Origin: Eudorina sp. 2006-703-Eu-15
Lineage: Eukaryota > Chlorophyta > Chlorophyceae > Chlamydomonadales > Volvocaceae
Direction of reading: 5' to 3'
NCBI GenBank assembly: GCA_003117195.1
Contig: BDSI01000006.1
Location: 1,548,238-1,612,237, forward strand
Length of the DNA: 64,000 nt
Positions within the stretch are counted from its first letter, which is position 1, and the number at the start of each line of letters is the position of its first letter. The translations under genes were made by a program, and so were the position numbers. The notes beneath the pieces are model-generated. The model saw only the letters and a program-made list of their open reading frames with translations, made no database searches and was not told the origin of the DNA. Positions 1 to 12,616 of the stretch are shown piece after piece.

Positions 1-3000
1 GTCGGTGAGGCGGCCTGCGTCGCGCTGCTGTACATGGGGGACACGGGGCTGGTGGGATACACCAGCCGGCCGGCGGCGGCGGCGTTCAGGGCGTTGTATC
101 GCAATGGTACGACACCGGCTGGATCGGAGCCGGAGCTGGGCAACCGGTAAGGCGGGGGACCTCGGGGGGCTGGGGTGCCGTCGTAATACACCGGGTGGGT
201 CCCATCACAATACACCGGGTGGGTGGGTGGGTGGGTGAGAGTGTCGGTGTGGGGGTGGGTGGATGCGGTGATGGTGGTTGGGTTGGGTTGGCGGTCGTTA
301 TCAGGTGCCGGTGACCAGGACATGGTGCGCCAAGGCGTATATGTGTCCCCCCTGCTCCTTGCTGGAGGGCCAGGGAGGATGCGTTCGCTTCCTTTGAAAT
401 CCCGCACACGGTACTTACTCTGCCCGTACCGCGGGGGGGGGGAGTGGGGGCGGATGGGGTGGATGGACAGAGGGGAGCGACGAGCGAGCGGCCCGGGTCT
501 GGTACGCAGCCGCGTAAGGCCCCTCCGGACCCCCACCCCCACCCACTTGACCGGCCAGGCGCCCGTGACCCGTGGGTCCGCCGGTGCGGCCGTATGCGGA
601 GTGGACCTTTGCTCCTACGGCAGCAGCCTGGCAGCTGCCGTACGTCCACCAATGTCCCTCCCTCCCTCCCCCCCTCCCTCCCTCCCCCCCGATCTGCGTG
701 TGTCTGGCCAGTTTTAGCCAGACACACCAACCCCCTGCCAGCTTCAAAACGCCCTCTCCTCACCGCCCGTTCCCTCCCCCACCTCCGGCGGCAGCGCAGT
801 TTGAATCTCTCTACCAACTTCCTGTATCCCCACCTCCCTTCCCCACCCCCCCACCTCCCTTCCCCTCCCCCCCCCTCCCCCTCCCCCTCCCCCTCCCTCA
901 GATTCCAGGTGTTTGTGAGCCACCACCGAGCTGACTCGCACCAGTTCGCCATGTTCACGTTGTACCCGCTGCTGGTGCTCCAGGGGGTGCCCGCCTTCGT
1001 GGACCCACAGCACAGGTAAGCAAACACGCGTATGTGCGCGAGAGTACGGACGTACGGCGTACGACAGCACCACGTCCCGCGCACGTGGCCGCCCCCTTTT
1101 TGTCAATAAAGACAGCGAAACCGGAAAAGAGCAACAAACCGCCGCCCCCCAACGTGGCCGGTCCCCCCAGCGCGGTTTCTGTGCCGTATGTCAGCCGCCC
1201 GAGGAGGGGGCCAGCCCTGCTGTACCCTCCCAGCTCCCACCCGCCTGCCCCCCTGCCTTCCCCCCTCCGGCGGCAGCGCAGCTTCAAAACGGTGCGTCTA
1301 CCACCCTCCTGTACCCCTCCCCTCCCCAGCAGCGCAGTATAAATATGTCTACCACCCTCTTACACCCCTTTTTTCCCCTCCCCCCCTTGCCTACCACCCC
1401 CCTATACCCTTTCCTCCCCTCTACCAAATGTCCCCTCCAGGACGGCCTCCAGCGACTGGGCCCACATGATAGCCTGCTGTCGCAACATGGTGGTGGTGGT
1501 CAGTGAGATGCTGCTGGCCTCCCCGGACCACGTGCGGGAGGTGGAGGCGGCGGTGGCGGCGGGGGTCAATGTGGTGGTGGTGGTGCCGGAGGGGGCCCGA
1601 TGGGCGGACTCCCACGGGAACAAGGTGAGAGCGGGGGCAGGAGCAGGGCGGGTCAGGGGGGGCGGGTCAGGGGGGTCAGGCGGGTGTATCAGGAGGAGGG
1701 GGCGGGCGTCGGAGGATGGTGGTGTGGGTGGTTGTGGAGATGGGGGCTGCGGGTCCAGGGGAAGGGCGCATTGGCCGCGCCTTCCTCCACCTTCTCCCCC
1801 TCCTCCTCGCTCTCCCTCCTTGTTCGCCTCCCCCCCTTTCCTGCTCCCCCCATGCCCACTTCCCTTCACTGCCAACCCTTCTCGGCCTCTCGCCTTCACG
1901 GTGCTGTACCACATATTTCCTCCCTCCCGACGACGCTCCGCCAGACCCGTCTACCGCACCCTCAACCCTCAACCCTCACCCTAATGGCTGCAGGCGTTCG
2001 ACTCGCCGCCCCCCGCGGTCCTCCTCGCGCTACCAGCCAGTGTACGGCCGCTGTTTGCGGAAAACACGATGCCGTACGCCTCGGTCCGTCACGTGGAGTT
2101 CACGCAGCAGCTCATGTCGCGGCTGCAGCTGCCGGTAGCGGCCTCGGCGGCGGACGGCGCGGCGGAGACGGCGTCGCCGTCGGTGTCGCCGGGCCGCGAA
2201 GTCGGGCGGCTGCGCGGCGGCGGCGGCGGCGGCGGCGACGGTGTCGGGAGTACGAGCATGGCCCGGCGGGGCAGTACGAGCGGCATGGAGGGCGGAGCGC
2301 GGGGACGCGGCCGCTGGACGGGGCGAGGCGACACGCAAGGGGGCGATGACCAGCAGGTGTGAAGGGTGCCGTACGTGGGTGCACGCGCCATACATTCGTA
2401 CTCATCGCCTCGGTGGCAGGTCGAGCTGCTTCTCTGCCCCCTGAGCTGCTGCCGCCGCATTACCCTCTCCGGGGCCCTATGCGCATGCTGCGCTGCCGGA
2501 CAGCGCTGCAACCCGCGCCACCCACCTGCCCCAACCACCCGTCTCAACCACCCGCCACAACCACCCGCCGCACCACCCGCCCCTGCAGCCGCCCCACCGA
2601 GTCTCCTTCACGGGGGTGGGGGACGCCTTCCAGCGGCTGCAGCAGCAGCAGGACGAGGAGGAACGCGAGGAGCTGGAGGCAACTGCGGGGGCCGCCGCGG
2701 GGCCGGGCTCTGCGGCGGGCTCGGCGGCGGGACAGAGCGCCCTGCCCTGGCCCTGGAGCAAGCTGCTGGACGGCACCATGACCATCGGCTCCGACGACGA
2801 GGACGAAGTGGTCAGGTACCCCCGAAACCTGTTCAACAACCCCGGCGGAGGTGGGGATCAGCTGTCCGGGACCCTGGGGCGGGAGAGCGCGACCGGCATG
2901 GCGACGGGGCCGCTGACGGCGGCGCCGCCGCCGACGGGCGCGCCGGCGTCGTACACCTCCCGGCGCTTCACGGCGCGGCAGCGCTCGTCGATCAACCGGC

Positions 3001-5983
3001 AGGCGGCTCAGGCGCTGCAGCAGCAGCAGCAGTTTCTGGTGGTGCAGCATCAGTGGGTGCAGGAGTTCCAGGCGCAGCAGCAGCGGGCGTGGGCCCAGCA
3101 GCAGCAGCAGTCGTCGATGTTGTTGGGGAGTACGGGGTCGTGTAGTCCCCCGCCGGGGCAGGCGGGGCCGACGGACGACGGCGGCGGCGGCGGGGAGGGC
3201 TCGATGCGGCTGCCCGGCGTCGGACTCGGGGGCGGCCTGGGCGACATGGCGGGGCTGTCGCCGCAGCTGGTGTGTGCGGGTGTGGGTGTAAAAGATAAAT
3301 GAGCCGCGAGAAGTGATGTCCGGCGTGGGTGTGGGTGTGGGTGTGAGTGTGGGTGTCGGGGGGTGCATGTAGGAGGTGGGGCGGGCGGTACTGTTGGAAG
3401 GGTGTGCAGGGGTCGGTTTTGCGGCGCGGGTTTGACGACCGTACGAAGTCGTACACACGTGAAAGGGTGCGGCCGTACCGTACACACGTTGAAGGGGGCG
3501 TGCACTGTCCGGGCGAGTTTCGTGATCGGCTCATAAGTTTGTCTCTGATCACCACACCCGTCGCTCCGTGCCGTACCCGCCTGTCGTGCCCATCTCATTC
3601 TCTTGCCGCAGAACCAGCTGCTTGCGTTACAGTTGGAGCTGGTGCGGTACGAGCTACGGCAGGCCGTACAGGCGGTAAGTCTCCGGCCGACGCCGGCCTT
3701 CGGGTCACCACCGGGCCACTGTTCAGTCGGGTCGGGGGTGGGGGGGGTGGAGGGCGGGGAGGGGGTGGAGGGGGTGGAGGGCGGGGAGGGGTTGGAGGGG
3801 GTGGAGGGCGGGGAGGGGGTGGAGGGCGGGGAGGGGGTGGAGGGAAGTTCCGATACGCGCCCCGGATGTGTCTCACTCAGCTCTCGGGGCGCTGGGTGAT
3901 GGGGCGCCGCAGAGGGATACCAACAACAGGCGCACGTGATAATGCGGCCAAGACGACATCTGGCAGTACAGTACAATGCAGTACAATGCAGTACAATACA
4001 GTACAGTACAGTGGAGTGGAGTGCGCCTCCTGATATCCCTCTGCGGGACCCCTTGACCTGGCGCCCCGGGGGAGCCGAGCGGTCGAGTTGGGGCGGCAGG
4101 GGGTGAGGCGGCGGCAGCTCGCGACGGTGCGGTGCGGTGCGGTGCGGTGGGCCCGTGGACCGAAGCTCCCCCGGGGCTCCTCGGACTTGAGACCTCTAAT
4201 CCGTGCACGGATGGCCGCAGCAGCAGCAGCAGCAGCAGCAGCTCCATTCGAGGCAGCCAGGCGGCGGTCCGTCGGGGGTTGACCGTGTCAGGGTCCCCCC
4301 CCACCACCCCCTCGTCACCACCACCACCCCACCAGGTGTGTGTGTGCGTGTGTGCCGTCCTCTTGGGAAGCGGCGCTGCGATTGCAACTCCGGTGACCCT
4401 CTTGTCTCTCTTTCCTGCCCCCCCACGACGGTCCGTACCCGCACCCGCCCCCGGCTGTGTCTCCTCTTCTCACCTCACCTCACCTCGTCTCGCCCTACCT
4501 ACCCCCACCCCCCACCCACCCCGGGCCGCAGTCCCACGACAACATCATCTACAAGATTGACCGCCTCCGGAGTGACGTCACGGAGCAAGTCGTACAGCTG
4601 CGATTCGACCTGGCCGGTAAACTGGAGTCCATCCAGGAGGCCATGTCCAAGACAGGGGGCGGCGGCGGCGGCTGCGCAAGCGCCGTCGGCTCCGCACATG
4701 ACGGCACGTCGCCGCGGGAGGCCGTCGACGCCGCCAGCGGCGGCGGCGGCGGCGGCGGCAGCGGCAGCGGCGGCTCGAACCGCGACGCCGTCGGCGGCGG
4801 CGGCGGCGGCGCGTCGCCGTCACCCAGCCAGCACCAGCAACTGGCGGCGGCGCTGTCGACGTCGTTGGCGGCGACGTTGCAGGACGCCGTCAATCGGGCG
4901 GTTGCGCAGCTGCAGGCGAGTGTGATGGCGGCGGGTGTCCCGATCAAAGGGGGCCACAGCCATCAGGGGGTCGCGGCGGGGCCGGGGGTCTCGCAGGCCG
5001 TGGCCACCAACGCCACGGTCATCGCGGGCAGCCCCGCGCCCCTGCCCAAGGGACACCAAGGCGCGGTGGCGATGCTGGCGGCGGCTGCGCAGCAGCAGCA
5101 GGCCCAGCAACAGCAGCAGCTTAGTCCGCATCCGCCGCCGCCGCCCAGCAACTACGCGCGGGGGGCCAACGGCGGAGGCGGAGGCGTCCCGGTGCTGGCG
5201 CCCACGACGCCGCACTTGCCGCAGGGCATGGACATGCTCTCCCCCGTTGCTAGGGCGGGGGCCGCGGCATGGGGTGCGGACCTCCTGGGCCCGACCGGCG
5301 GCGTCGCCTCCCTCCCGCCGGGTGCCGCGCACGGCGGCGGCGCCAAGTCGCGCAGCAGCCATGCGGCGGTTGGCCCTCCGAATGGGGCAGTGGCGGGCGG
5401 TGGAGGGAAAGCTGCCGGCGCCAGTGGCGGCGGCGGCGGCGGCGCCTCAGCGGCCGGCACCGCGGGGCTGCCAGGGCGGCAGGGCCCCGGGCCGTTGGCG
5501 ATGTTTGACGCGGCCGCGGCGGAGGATGATGCGGCGGGTGCCGGCGGCGGTGCCGGCGGCGGCGGCGGAATGGACGGCCGCGTCATGTCGCCGACGTCGT
5601 TGTTGGCCTCCGTCACCAGCCCGGCTACAGCCCAGGCGGCGCTGCTGCTGGCGGGTCGTACACGGAATCAGGCGCAAGCTCCGGCGCAGGGCGGCGGCGG
5701 CATGAGCGGCGGCACCTCGCTGAACAATCGAAACAGCAGCGCGCACGCCGCCGCCGCGGCGGTGGCGGCGGTGGCCACCGTCGGCGGCACCGGCGCCGGC
5801 GGCGGCGCGCCCGGCGGCGGCCCCTCCAAAGGCACGTTACCGCCGCTGGCGGGGCTGCTGCCCGGGTTCGGGCCGATGTCCGCCGCCAAGCTGGTGGAGC
5901 GGACGGACGCAATGCCGGTCCGGAAGGTGCAGCAGCAGCTGCTTCTGACGCAGCAACAAGCGTCACAGCACCAGTTCGCCTAG
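1..5983 (+). CDS. TIR-like domain protein with low-complexity tail (5' end outside window)
   Basis: Eight exons join in phase: 1-146, 902-1015, 1441-1624, 1994-2356, 2589-3269, 3612-3674, 4221-about 4292 and 4532-5983 (TAG). About 1,024 residues lie in the window; the N-terminus is missing. Residues about 50-190 resemble a TIR fold: a first strand with FVSHHRAD (53-60), then LQGVPAFVD, a hydrophobic strand MVVVVSE (103-109), a helix with E120 and E122 (VREVEAAV), and a strand VNVVVVV. Such domains mediate self-association and, in some families, cleave NAD+ using a Glu in this helix; activity here is inference. Later exons encode likely coiled coils (3612-3674; start of the last exon), poly-Gln, and a long Gly/Ala/Gln-rich, probably disordered tail. 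The donor after 4292 (GTCCCC) is weak and is chosen because it keeps phase; GTGTGT after 4335 would break it. The TIR call rests on pattern only. Confidence 0.68.
147..901 (+). other. Intron of the TIR-like gene with pyrimidine repeats
   Basis: This 755-bp intron has a GTAAGG donor and a CTCAG acceptor. It contains a GGGT run near 205-237, a CCCT run near 658-690, and a C-rich tract from 829 to the acceptor. No separate gene is supported inside it; the long open frames here are compositional. Confidence 0.75.
3304..3364. repeat. GT/GGGTGT simple repeat
   Basis: A run of GGTGTG and GGGTGT units lies in the 3270-3611 intron of the TIR-like gene. It has no coding content. Confidence 0.7.
3726..3845. 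repeat. G-rich minisatellite in an intron of the TIR-like gene
   Basis: About 120 bp of imperfect tandem GGGGGTGGAGGGCGGGGA-type units, with strong purine bias on the + strand. It lies in the 3675-4220 intron. The same intron holds GTACAATGCA-type repeats (3966-4013) and a GTGCG run (4127-4149). Confidence 0.85.
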
Positions 5984-6742
5984 CCTCAGCCCCAGCCCAA
6001 GCCCCAGCCCAGCCCCAGCCCAAGCCCCAGCCCTAGCCTAGCAACACCGTGTTGCTCACAAAGCAAGGCGCTGCCGTGGCGGCGGACGAGGCTTCCGTGA
6101 GGCGGCTATCACTCGATGGCGGCGGGCAAGCGCGGTTGTGGAGGGGATGAGCCTTAGCCGGGGCACCACAATAATGCTTTGCCTTTAGTTCTTCATCATG
6201 GCTTTATCGATTCACGATTGGTTGGTGGCAGGTGGTGGTGGTGACGGCGAAGGGGGGACGGCCGCCGCGGCGGTCGCCGACCCGACCTCGGCCCCGGGGG
6301 GGGGACCCGAGAGACCCGAGAGACATCGCGGGATGAGAGCATTGGATCGGACGACGTAGTGTGGCGGCGCGGCGCAAAGCAACGCGACGCAACTATGGTT
6401 TTACAGACTTTGGGCCGGAGCTTCCTGTCGCGGATCTTTGGCGATGACATGACCGCAATGGAAGATGGACATGATGGGAGGAGAGACCTCCACCACACAG
6501 CCCCTGCGGGTCGGTTGGTTGCTGGGTTGGCAGCCCCGCTGCCAGGGCGGGGTGACTCCGGGTCGCATGTGCGCGTGCGTCCGTGTGCGCGTATGTGTGT
6601 GTGTGTGTGTCCGTGCGCGCGCGCGTGTGTGTTTGTGTATATAGGTGTGCGCGCACGACCCTGATCGTACGGCAACCTCTTGGCGGATTGCGGGATGGAT
6701 GGAGGGACCAAACAAACCCGACAGTTCCATACCCAGACTGCC

Positions 6743-6780
6743 GGGGAGGGAGGGAGGGAGGGAGGGAGGGAGGGAGGGGG
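6743..6780. repeat. GGGA tandem repeat, G-quadruplex prone
   Basis: An uninterrupted run of GGGA units on the + strand follows CCGGGGA. With four or more G3 runs one base apart, it fits the pattern for G-quadruplex formation. Confidence 0.85.
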
Positions 6781-7784
6781 AGTACTGTGGATGACGCAAG
6801 TAAAGGCATTTTTGACGTGCAAACAGGGCAGGGAAAGGTGGTGATGACGGGCGGCCGTGTCTTTGGCAGTAAGGGGGCGTGAGCGGGGGCACTGCTGGCG
6901 GGGCTGCTGGCGGGTGGAAAGACGGCTTTCCCAGGCAGGTTGTACATAGATACGCACAAACAAACAACGTCCACGAAACGAATGTGGAGAAGCGGGGAAA
7001 CGTGCCCGGCCTGCATGCCGCTGCCAAATAATCAAAAGTCATAAGAAACCACCACCGGAACGGCCCATCCGCTGGCGTTCCCAGCGGTGCTGAAAGTGTT
7101 TTGATGGGTCCGGGGCGTCCCTTAGCGGCGTTCCGGTTGCGCACTGTGATCAATGGGACGTGTGCCTGTGCAGTGCTGCGCTGCAGCTGTGTGGTGATGC
7201 CGTACTTGCCGTACCGTGACGAATGGAGAGTCGGCTGTTGACAGCCATGCGCGGCTGGCTGCCGACGACGATGGAGCGCGAGGAGGGCGCTGGGAGGAGG
7301 CCGGGCGCTAGGCTGTGCTTTGGGTTTGAAGGCTGCATGGAGCAATGTGGGACGTGCGCTTCAGAAGTTTTGCTGGCGCGCGTCGGGGCCCGGGGAGGGG
7401 GTTCAGCGGCGAACAGCGGCGTCGGGGCCGGACTGCGAGCTGCTAGCTGGGGCCGAGCTGCCTCCCGACGCCCGACCGCTGCTGACTCTCTCTCTCTCTC
7501 CCTGTGTGTGTGCCTCTCTCGCTCTCTCTCCCTCTCCCCCTCCCTCCGTCCCGCGCTGCGGTGTCGTGTCGCGTTGGGGTACTTGCGGGATCATGGAAGG
7601 CCTGCGCAGGCAGGCGGCATCCCCTCATCACCCCATCCCCTCATCCCCTCTTCCAGAGCTCTTGTGATGCCAGCTAGCCACACTGGCCAGGCCGCAGGAC
7701 GGGCGGGCGGGGGACCTTGCGGTGGGCCGCAGTGCGGAGATGCGAACATGGGCTGTGCATGTGCTGTGCTGTGTGTACTATGTG

Positions 7785-7840
7785 TGTCGCGAGATACCCG
7801 CCCGAACCGTGTGTTTAGATAAGAGACCCGCCCGAGCCGT
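7785..7840. repeat. Dispersed short repeat, intergenic double copy
   Basis: Two tandem variants of the GAGACCCGCCCGA-CCGTGTGTG unit are joined by GTGTTTAGATAAGA. The second matches the copy in the ALDH22 intron near 20969-20994. Confidence 0.6.
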
Positions 7841-10800
7841 GTGTGTGTATGTGTGCACGTGTGACACCGTATCTATGAGAGATGCACCCCGGTGATGTAC
7901 CCATATATATAAGGCGCGGCGAGCATCAGGCGCGGCTTGTCGGGTCGTGCACGTGTATAGGAGTAGTATACTAGTAGTACTGAGTCGACCTTGCGTCGTC
8001 AGGGTACGGCTGGACAGGACGAGCACCGTACAACGATTGACGCGGCGGTCCCGATCCGGCGGGGTTGTCCTGCTGCGGCCGCTGTACTGCGGGTGGCGTT
8101 GCGATGCATGTGCACAGAGATCGTACGTACGGATGCTGCCGTACTCAGAAACTCGCAGGGCAGTACGGGAGGGCGCAGCCAGCGCATATGTACATGTAGG
8201 ATTCTGCATTGAGGTGGTTGCGGTTTGTCGGAGGCCCGTGTTTCGAGCGGTGCTTGTCTTGAGGGCGTCTGGGGCCTGCTGACATGACGCTGACGTGATA
8301 TACTATGTCCCGGAAATAAGCGTCTCCCCAGTCCAGTGGTGGACCCGTCCCTGCCCTTCCGCGGCTCTGCAGAAGGTGGGCTTGTTTAGTAGCGAAGCTG
8401 CGGGCGTGGGTGTTGACGTGTCCGGGTGGTGTGCGTTTGGGTCGGACAGCGCGGGGGTGAATCCTCGAAGATTGGGTGGGTTCTCTAAAATTACGTACGA
8501 CCATGGTACGGAAAGATCCCAGGCCAGGTCGCCCTGCAGGTGCCCCTCACCTCATCTCGTAATGAGGGGCCGGATGGCTGTAAGCGGAAAACGATGGATG
8601 GATGAATGGATGGATGATGGCGGTGAGCTCTGTGGATGGGATGATGGTGGCTGGCAAGGACATGTGGACCAGTAGGTAACACACACAAGGATATGGGAAC
8701 AAACGGTGGCCGCCGCTCAGACGGAGTCCCAATCGGTGATCGCATTGCGCTCTGCGGGCGCGACGCTCTGGAGGAGCTACGTGCAGTTGGGCGCGACGGC
8801 GGACAGCAGGTACGGTGACCGGATTGAAGGCCACAGCGGAATCCGGGTTTCTCTTCGATAATACATCATAGGATTGCCGTACATCCAGTCTATGTCGTGC
8901 AGGACAACGCAACAGAGATACAGAGTTCCTTCAGCCGAGCAGCGAACCCAAATCGGCAAGGCCGCTCCATCGCAAACACGGACTCCTCAGTTTGGGTCGG
9001 CGCTGGAGGTGTCTGTGACAGCGGGTTTGGACTCATGCCTAGCGACCCTGGGCTTCCCGGTCAAACTCCCGTGTGTACAGTGAGAGACCCGCCCGAACCG
9101 AACCGCCCAATCCCAGGATACAGGTACTTGTCCAATGACCTGCAGTGTACTTTACCAGATGTACCTAAGGGCAAACAAGCAATACAGCCGTGCCACCACC
9201 GACGCGCGATGCATGCACGGGCAGGGCTACGGTATAGCGACCTATGGCTAACTCGGTGTGTGTGGGGTGGGGTGTTGGATGGGGGCCGATGCCCACGCGC
9301 TGCAACGTCACCCAATCATGGCCAGCGAAGTGGTCATCACGAGTGGGGTTTGGAATGTAGTTGCCCGACTGCACCCCGCGCGCGCTAGCCTGGCCGTGAC
9401 CAGAGGGGCCTGACGTTTGGCGGCAACACATGCATGGCGGGTGACCCAGTCTGTCTCAGCGGGTTTCAGTGCGGAGGCGCGGATGACCCTTGCACGGCCC
9501 GTGCATTTGCGTGCAGTCGGATGCTTGCCCGTAGTTGAGTGCGGTTGTGCGGACCGGGTTAAAGCCATCTGACGGAGTTGTGCAGGAAACAATGCGGCAA
9601 CGAGTTACTGAGATTGCCTGGCGCCGGACGTGGCAATGCACTGGTGCGTGGTCGAGTTAGCCCTTCGAATGGCTGAGGAAGATACCGTATAGTTGCGAGG
9701 CCACATGCCTTTGCAGCACAGTGTAGCGCTTTTGCACTGCAGTCGCAAGCATTCAAACCCCATGACAGTGCTGAGTGCTGCGTAGGTGCCTGGCCGTACG
9801 GCGTTGATTGGCAGCTGTGCCCCCCATGTGTGCGGCCTAAGCCCACCTAGTGACACAACACCCCAGGTACTCTTCAGGGCTAGCTCCACTTCCGCCGTCC
9901 TTCAACCGCAGCCCGATTGATGGTTTCCATGGAGCTCCCGTCGAGGGGTTTGGGTTCCGCAGCTCCTTTGTGGCTTAGCATGTCGTAGACATCACGACCT
10001 TCACCGACCGCTTGACCTTCCCCGGAATCCCCGCATCGTCCTGTCTGTCGACAATGGATTACCTTTATCACAAACCGATGTCAAGACCAGAACCCGCGCA
10101 AGCACTAGGAATAGGACCCGTGGACCAGCTGCGCCACCGCCATGGGAGCCCCTGAGAGCATCTCAAGTTACTTTGCATATTCAGCCACATAACTGTCGCG
10201 TGAGGCTTTGACTGCAAAAGCACTGCGAGTCGGCGCTTTGATGCAACACCATTACGCAGGGCAAAAGATACTGTTAATTGATATATTTCTAAGCTAGTAG
10301 AACCCTATCTGCCGATTGTTTCGTTGTTCTCCGGAACTACCGCACGAACTAGCAAAAGATTTCGGGAGGTCCATGAATCTTTGGGAGCAATAAACAGTAA
10401 TCCATGCGTGTTTATGCATTCGAATATTCAAGGCATTTTGTGTTACGGTATGGGGTCAGCAAGGTTTTGCCCTCATCGTGCCATGCAAGGCCCTCGCAGG
10501 GATCTGTTTCGGGCTGCAACTCGCATGCGGGCGCTGCTCCCGCATCGACAGTCGTTCTAGACGTGTATACCATTAGTAGTAGCCTGGATATGTGCGGACA
10601 AGGGGGCGTGGGATCCATTCCTTAGCAGGATGCTTGTGGGGAGGTGCCTGAACGCCAGCCCGACATTACCCGCCAGTAGATCTAAGGCCTGCCCTCAACG
10701 TTGCTGCGCATTTGTAAGCTCTACTGGTCATCAGCAGCCTCAGGTCACGCAGGCAGCCGCCCGGATAAGCACAACTAGCGAGGTGGGTCGAGCTATTGAA

Positions 10801-10908
10801 TGTCAGTAAGCATGCATATGATGTATATTCACTTTCATTTTCCATGGTCAGGTTTGCCAAACAGGCGTCGTCGGGCCTGTACCGGGTCACCTGTCAGGGC
10901 TCTTGCAG

Positions 10909-12570
10909 CTGCTTGAGGGACCACGTTCAGGACTCTCAACTCAAGCGGAACTGAATGAGCGGATTACACGCTGCACTTCATGGGAGGAGCTAGCTGCGCT
11001 TTATGAGGCAAACCTAGACATTTTAGACTTCGTGAACACAAGCACGACCTGGACACGGCTTGCCAAACTATTTAGTCCCGTGGGATCTCCTAAATACGAT
11101 GCGCAGACGTCAGTCGCTCTGCCCCCGGTTCGGGAGCCGTCTTTCAGGCGCTTCCTGGCTGTACTCATCGACGTCACCTCGCAGCAGCTGCGCCTTTTCG
11201 GCGTGCAGGCCCTGGCAAACGTCATGTGGGCTTTAAGCAATGCAGAATGGCGGCTGGATCAGCACGAGCCGGCGGTGGGCAAGTTGTTGCGTGACTGGTG
11301 CTCAGCCGTGCACGACCGCCTGCCGGAACTGCAAGCCCCGGACGTGTCCAACATATCGACCGCCATCGGCCGGTTGGATCATCGGTGGCGCTCGGACTTT
11401 GTGGTGGAGTTTTACCGCTCCGTGCTGCAGAGAGAGGACCTGCTGGCGCACCTGGACGTGACGACGCTCAACAACCTGCTGTATGGCATGTCCCGAGCGC
11501 GGCGGCGGGGGTTGACCCACATGGGTCCCTACACCCGCCGCCTGCTGGGTCAGTGCGTGGACCAGCTGCTGGAGCGGCCGGATCGGGAGGCGGCGGGTCT
11601 TGTGCCCTGGCGTGCAGCTCAGCTGCTGTATAACTGCTTTAAGCTGAAGCTACGCCTGCGGCCAAACTCGTACACGGTGCTGATGCCTCTGGTCGCGGAG
11701 GTGTACGCGCCACGGGAGCAGGGAGCGCCGAGCCCGTTGGATTGCTGGTCGATGGGCTTTCTGACCGCGTTTGTGGAGGCGCACCGAAATGTGCACCCCG
11801 CGGTGCGGCCGGACTTGAAGCCGCTGTACGCCTACGTGGAAAGACGGCTGCCGGAGGCCTCCACGAGCCAGCTGGCTATGCTGTCGCACGCGTTTGCCGA
11901 AATGGGCTGCCCGACGCAGGCGCCTTTCTGGGGCCACCTGTTTGCACGGTACCTGACGGGTCCACAGCAGCAGCATATCGGGGCAGAAGCAGCAGCGGCT
12001 GGGCCGCAGCCGCTACAGCAACAGCAGCAGCGCTTGCAACGTGTGCCTGAGCAGGTGGGGCCCCAGGGGTTTGCAGTCCTCGTGGATGGGCGGAGCCGTG
12101 CACCATCCGCGACAGGCCAGCAACAGCAACCTGTTCCCCAGCAGCGCAGCCATCTGTTTCACAAGCACTCGGATTCACTGCCTGCGCAGCAGCAGGTGTG
12201 GGTCCCGTCGTCTGTGTCCTCAGCGCAGCAGCAGCAGCAGTCATCGTCGGGATGTCTTCCTCTGTCAGCCAGGCAGCAAATGGAGGCGCACATGCAGCAC
12301 CACCAGCAGCAGGCAGCGCAGGCGCAGCAGCAGCGTAATGAGCGTGGGGAACGTGGGGCATGGGCTGAGTATGCGGCTGAGTCGCATCTGGTTCCTCAGG
12401 GTTATCGGGCGTCACACGCGCCGCAACCGCACCACCTACCACACCAGTTACGGCAGTTGACGCAATCCTCACAGCCAGTACGTCGGTCGCCGCAGCAGCC
12501 GCGATTGCCTGCAGATGGCTCCGATCGGCCGGTCCAGCTTCCGCAGCCCGTGCAGCCACAGCAACAGCAG

Positions 12571-12616
<46 letters not shown>

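Larger units (their letters stand above)
5984..10821. other. Intergenic region without a recognised gene
   Basis: It begins with CAGCCC/AAGCCC repeats (5985-6035) just after the stop of the TIR-like gene. It also has a GT/CG microsatellite (6586-6650), a GGGA run (6743-6780) and a CT microsatellite (7485-7550). A short dispersed repeat sits near 7790-7840. AT content rises around 10150-10450. Open frames here lack splice support or recognisable motifs. An unseen 5' exon of the downstream OPR-like gene may lie near its right end. Confidence 0.6.

Noticed and set aside
86..1084. Long minus-strand open frame opposite the TIR-like gene
   Set aside because: It reads through two well-phased introns and exons of the plus-strand gene and is Gly/Arg/Pro-rich, as GC-rich antisense frames are.
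4549..6023. Minus-strand frames opposite the last exon of the TIR-like gene
   Set aside because: They are Arg/Pro/Ala runs that mirror the GGC-rich coding strand, with no independent support.
9880..10071. Possible small minus-strand gene (63 codons)
   Set aside because: Moderately protein-like but short, with no recognised motif and no neighbouring exons that join in phase.
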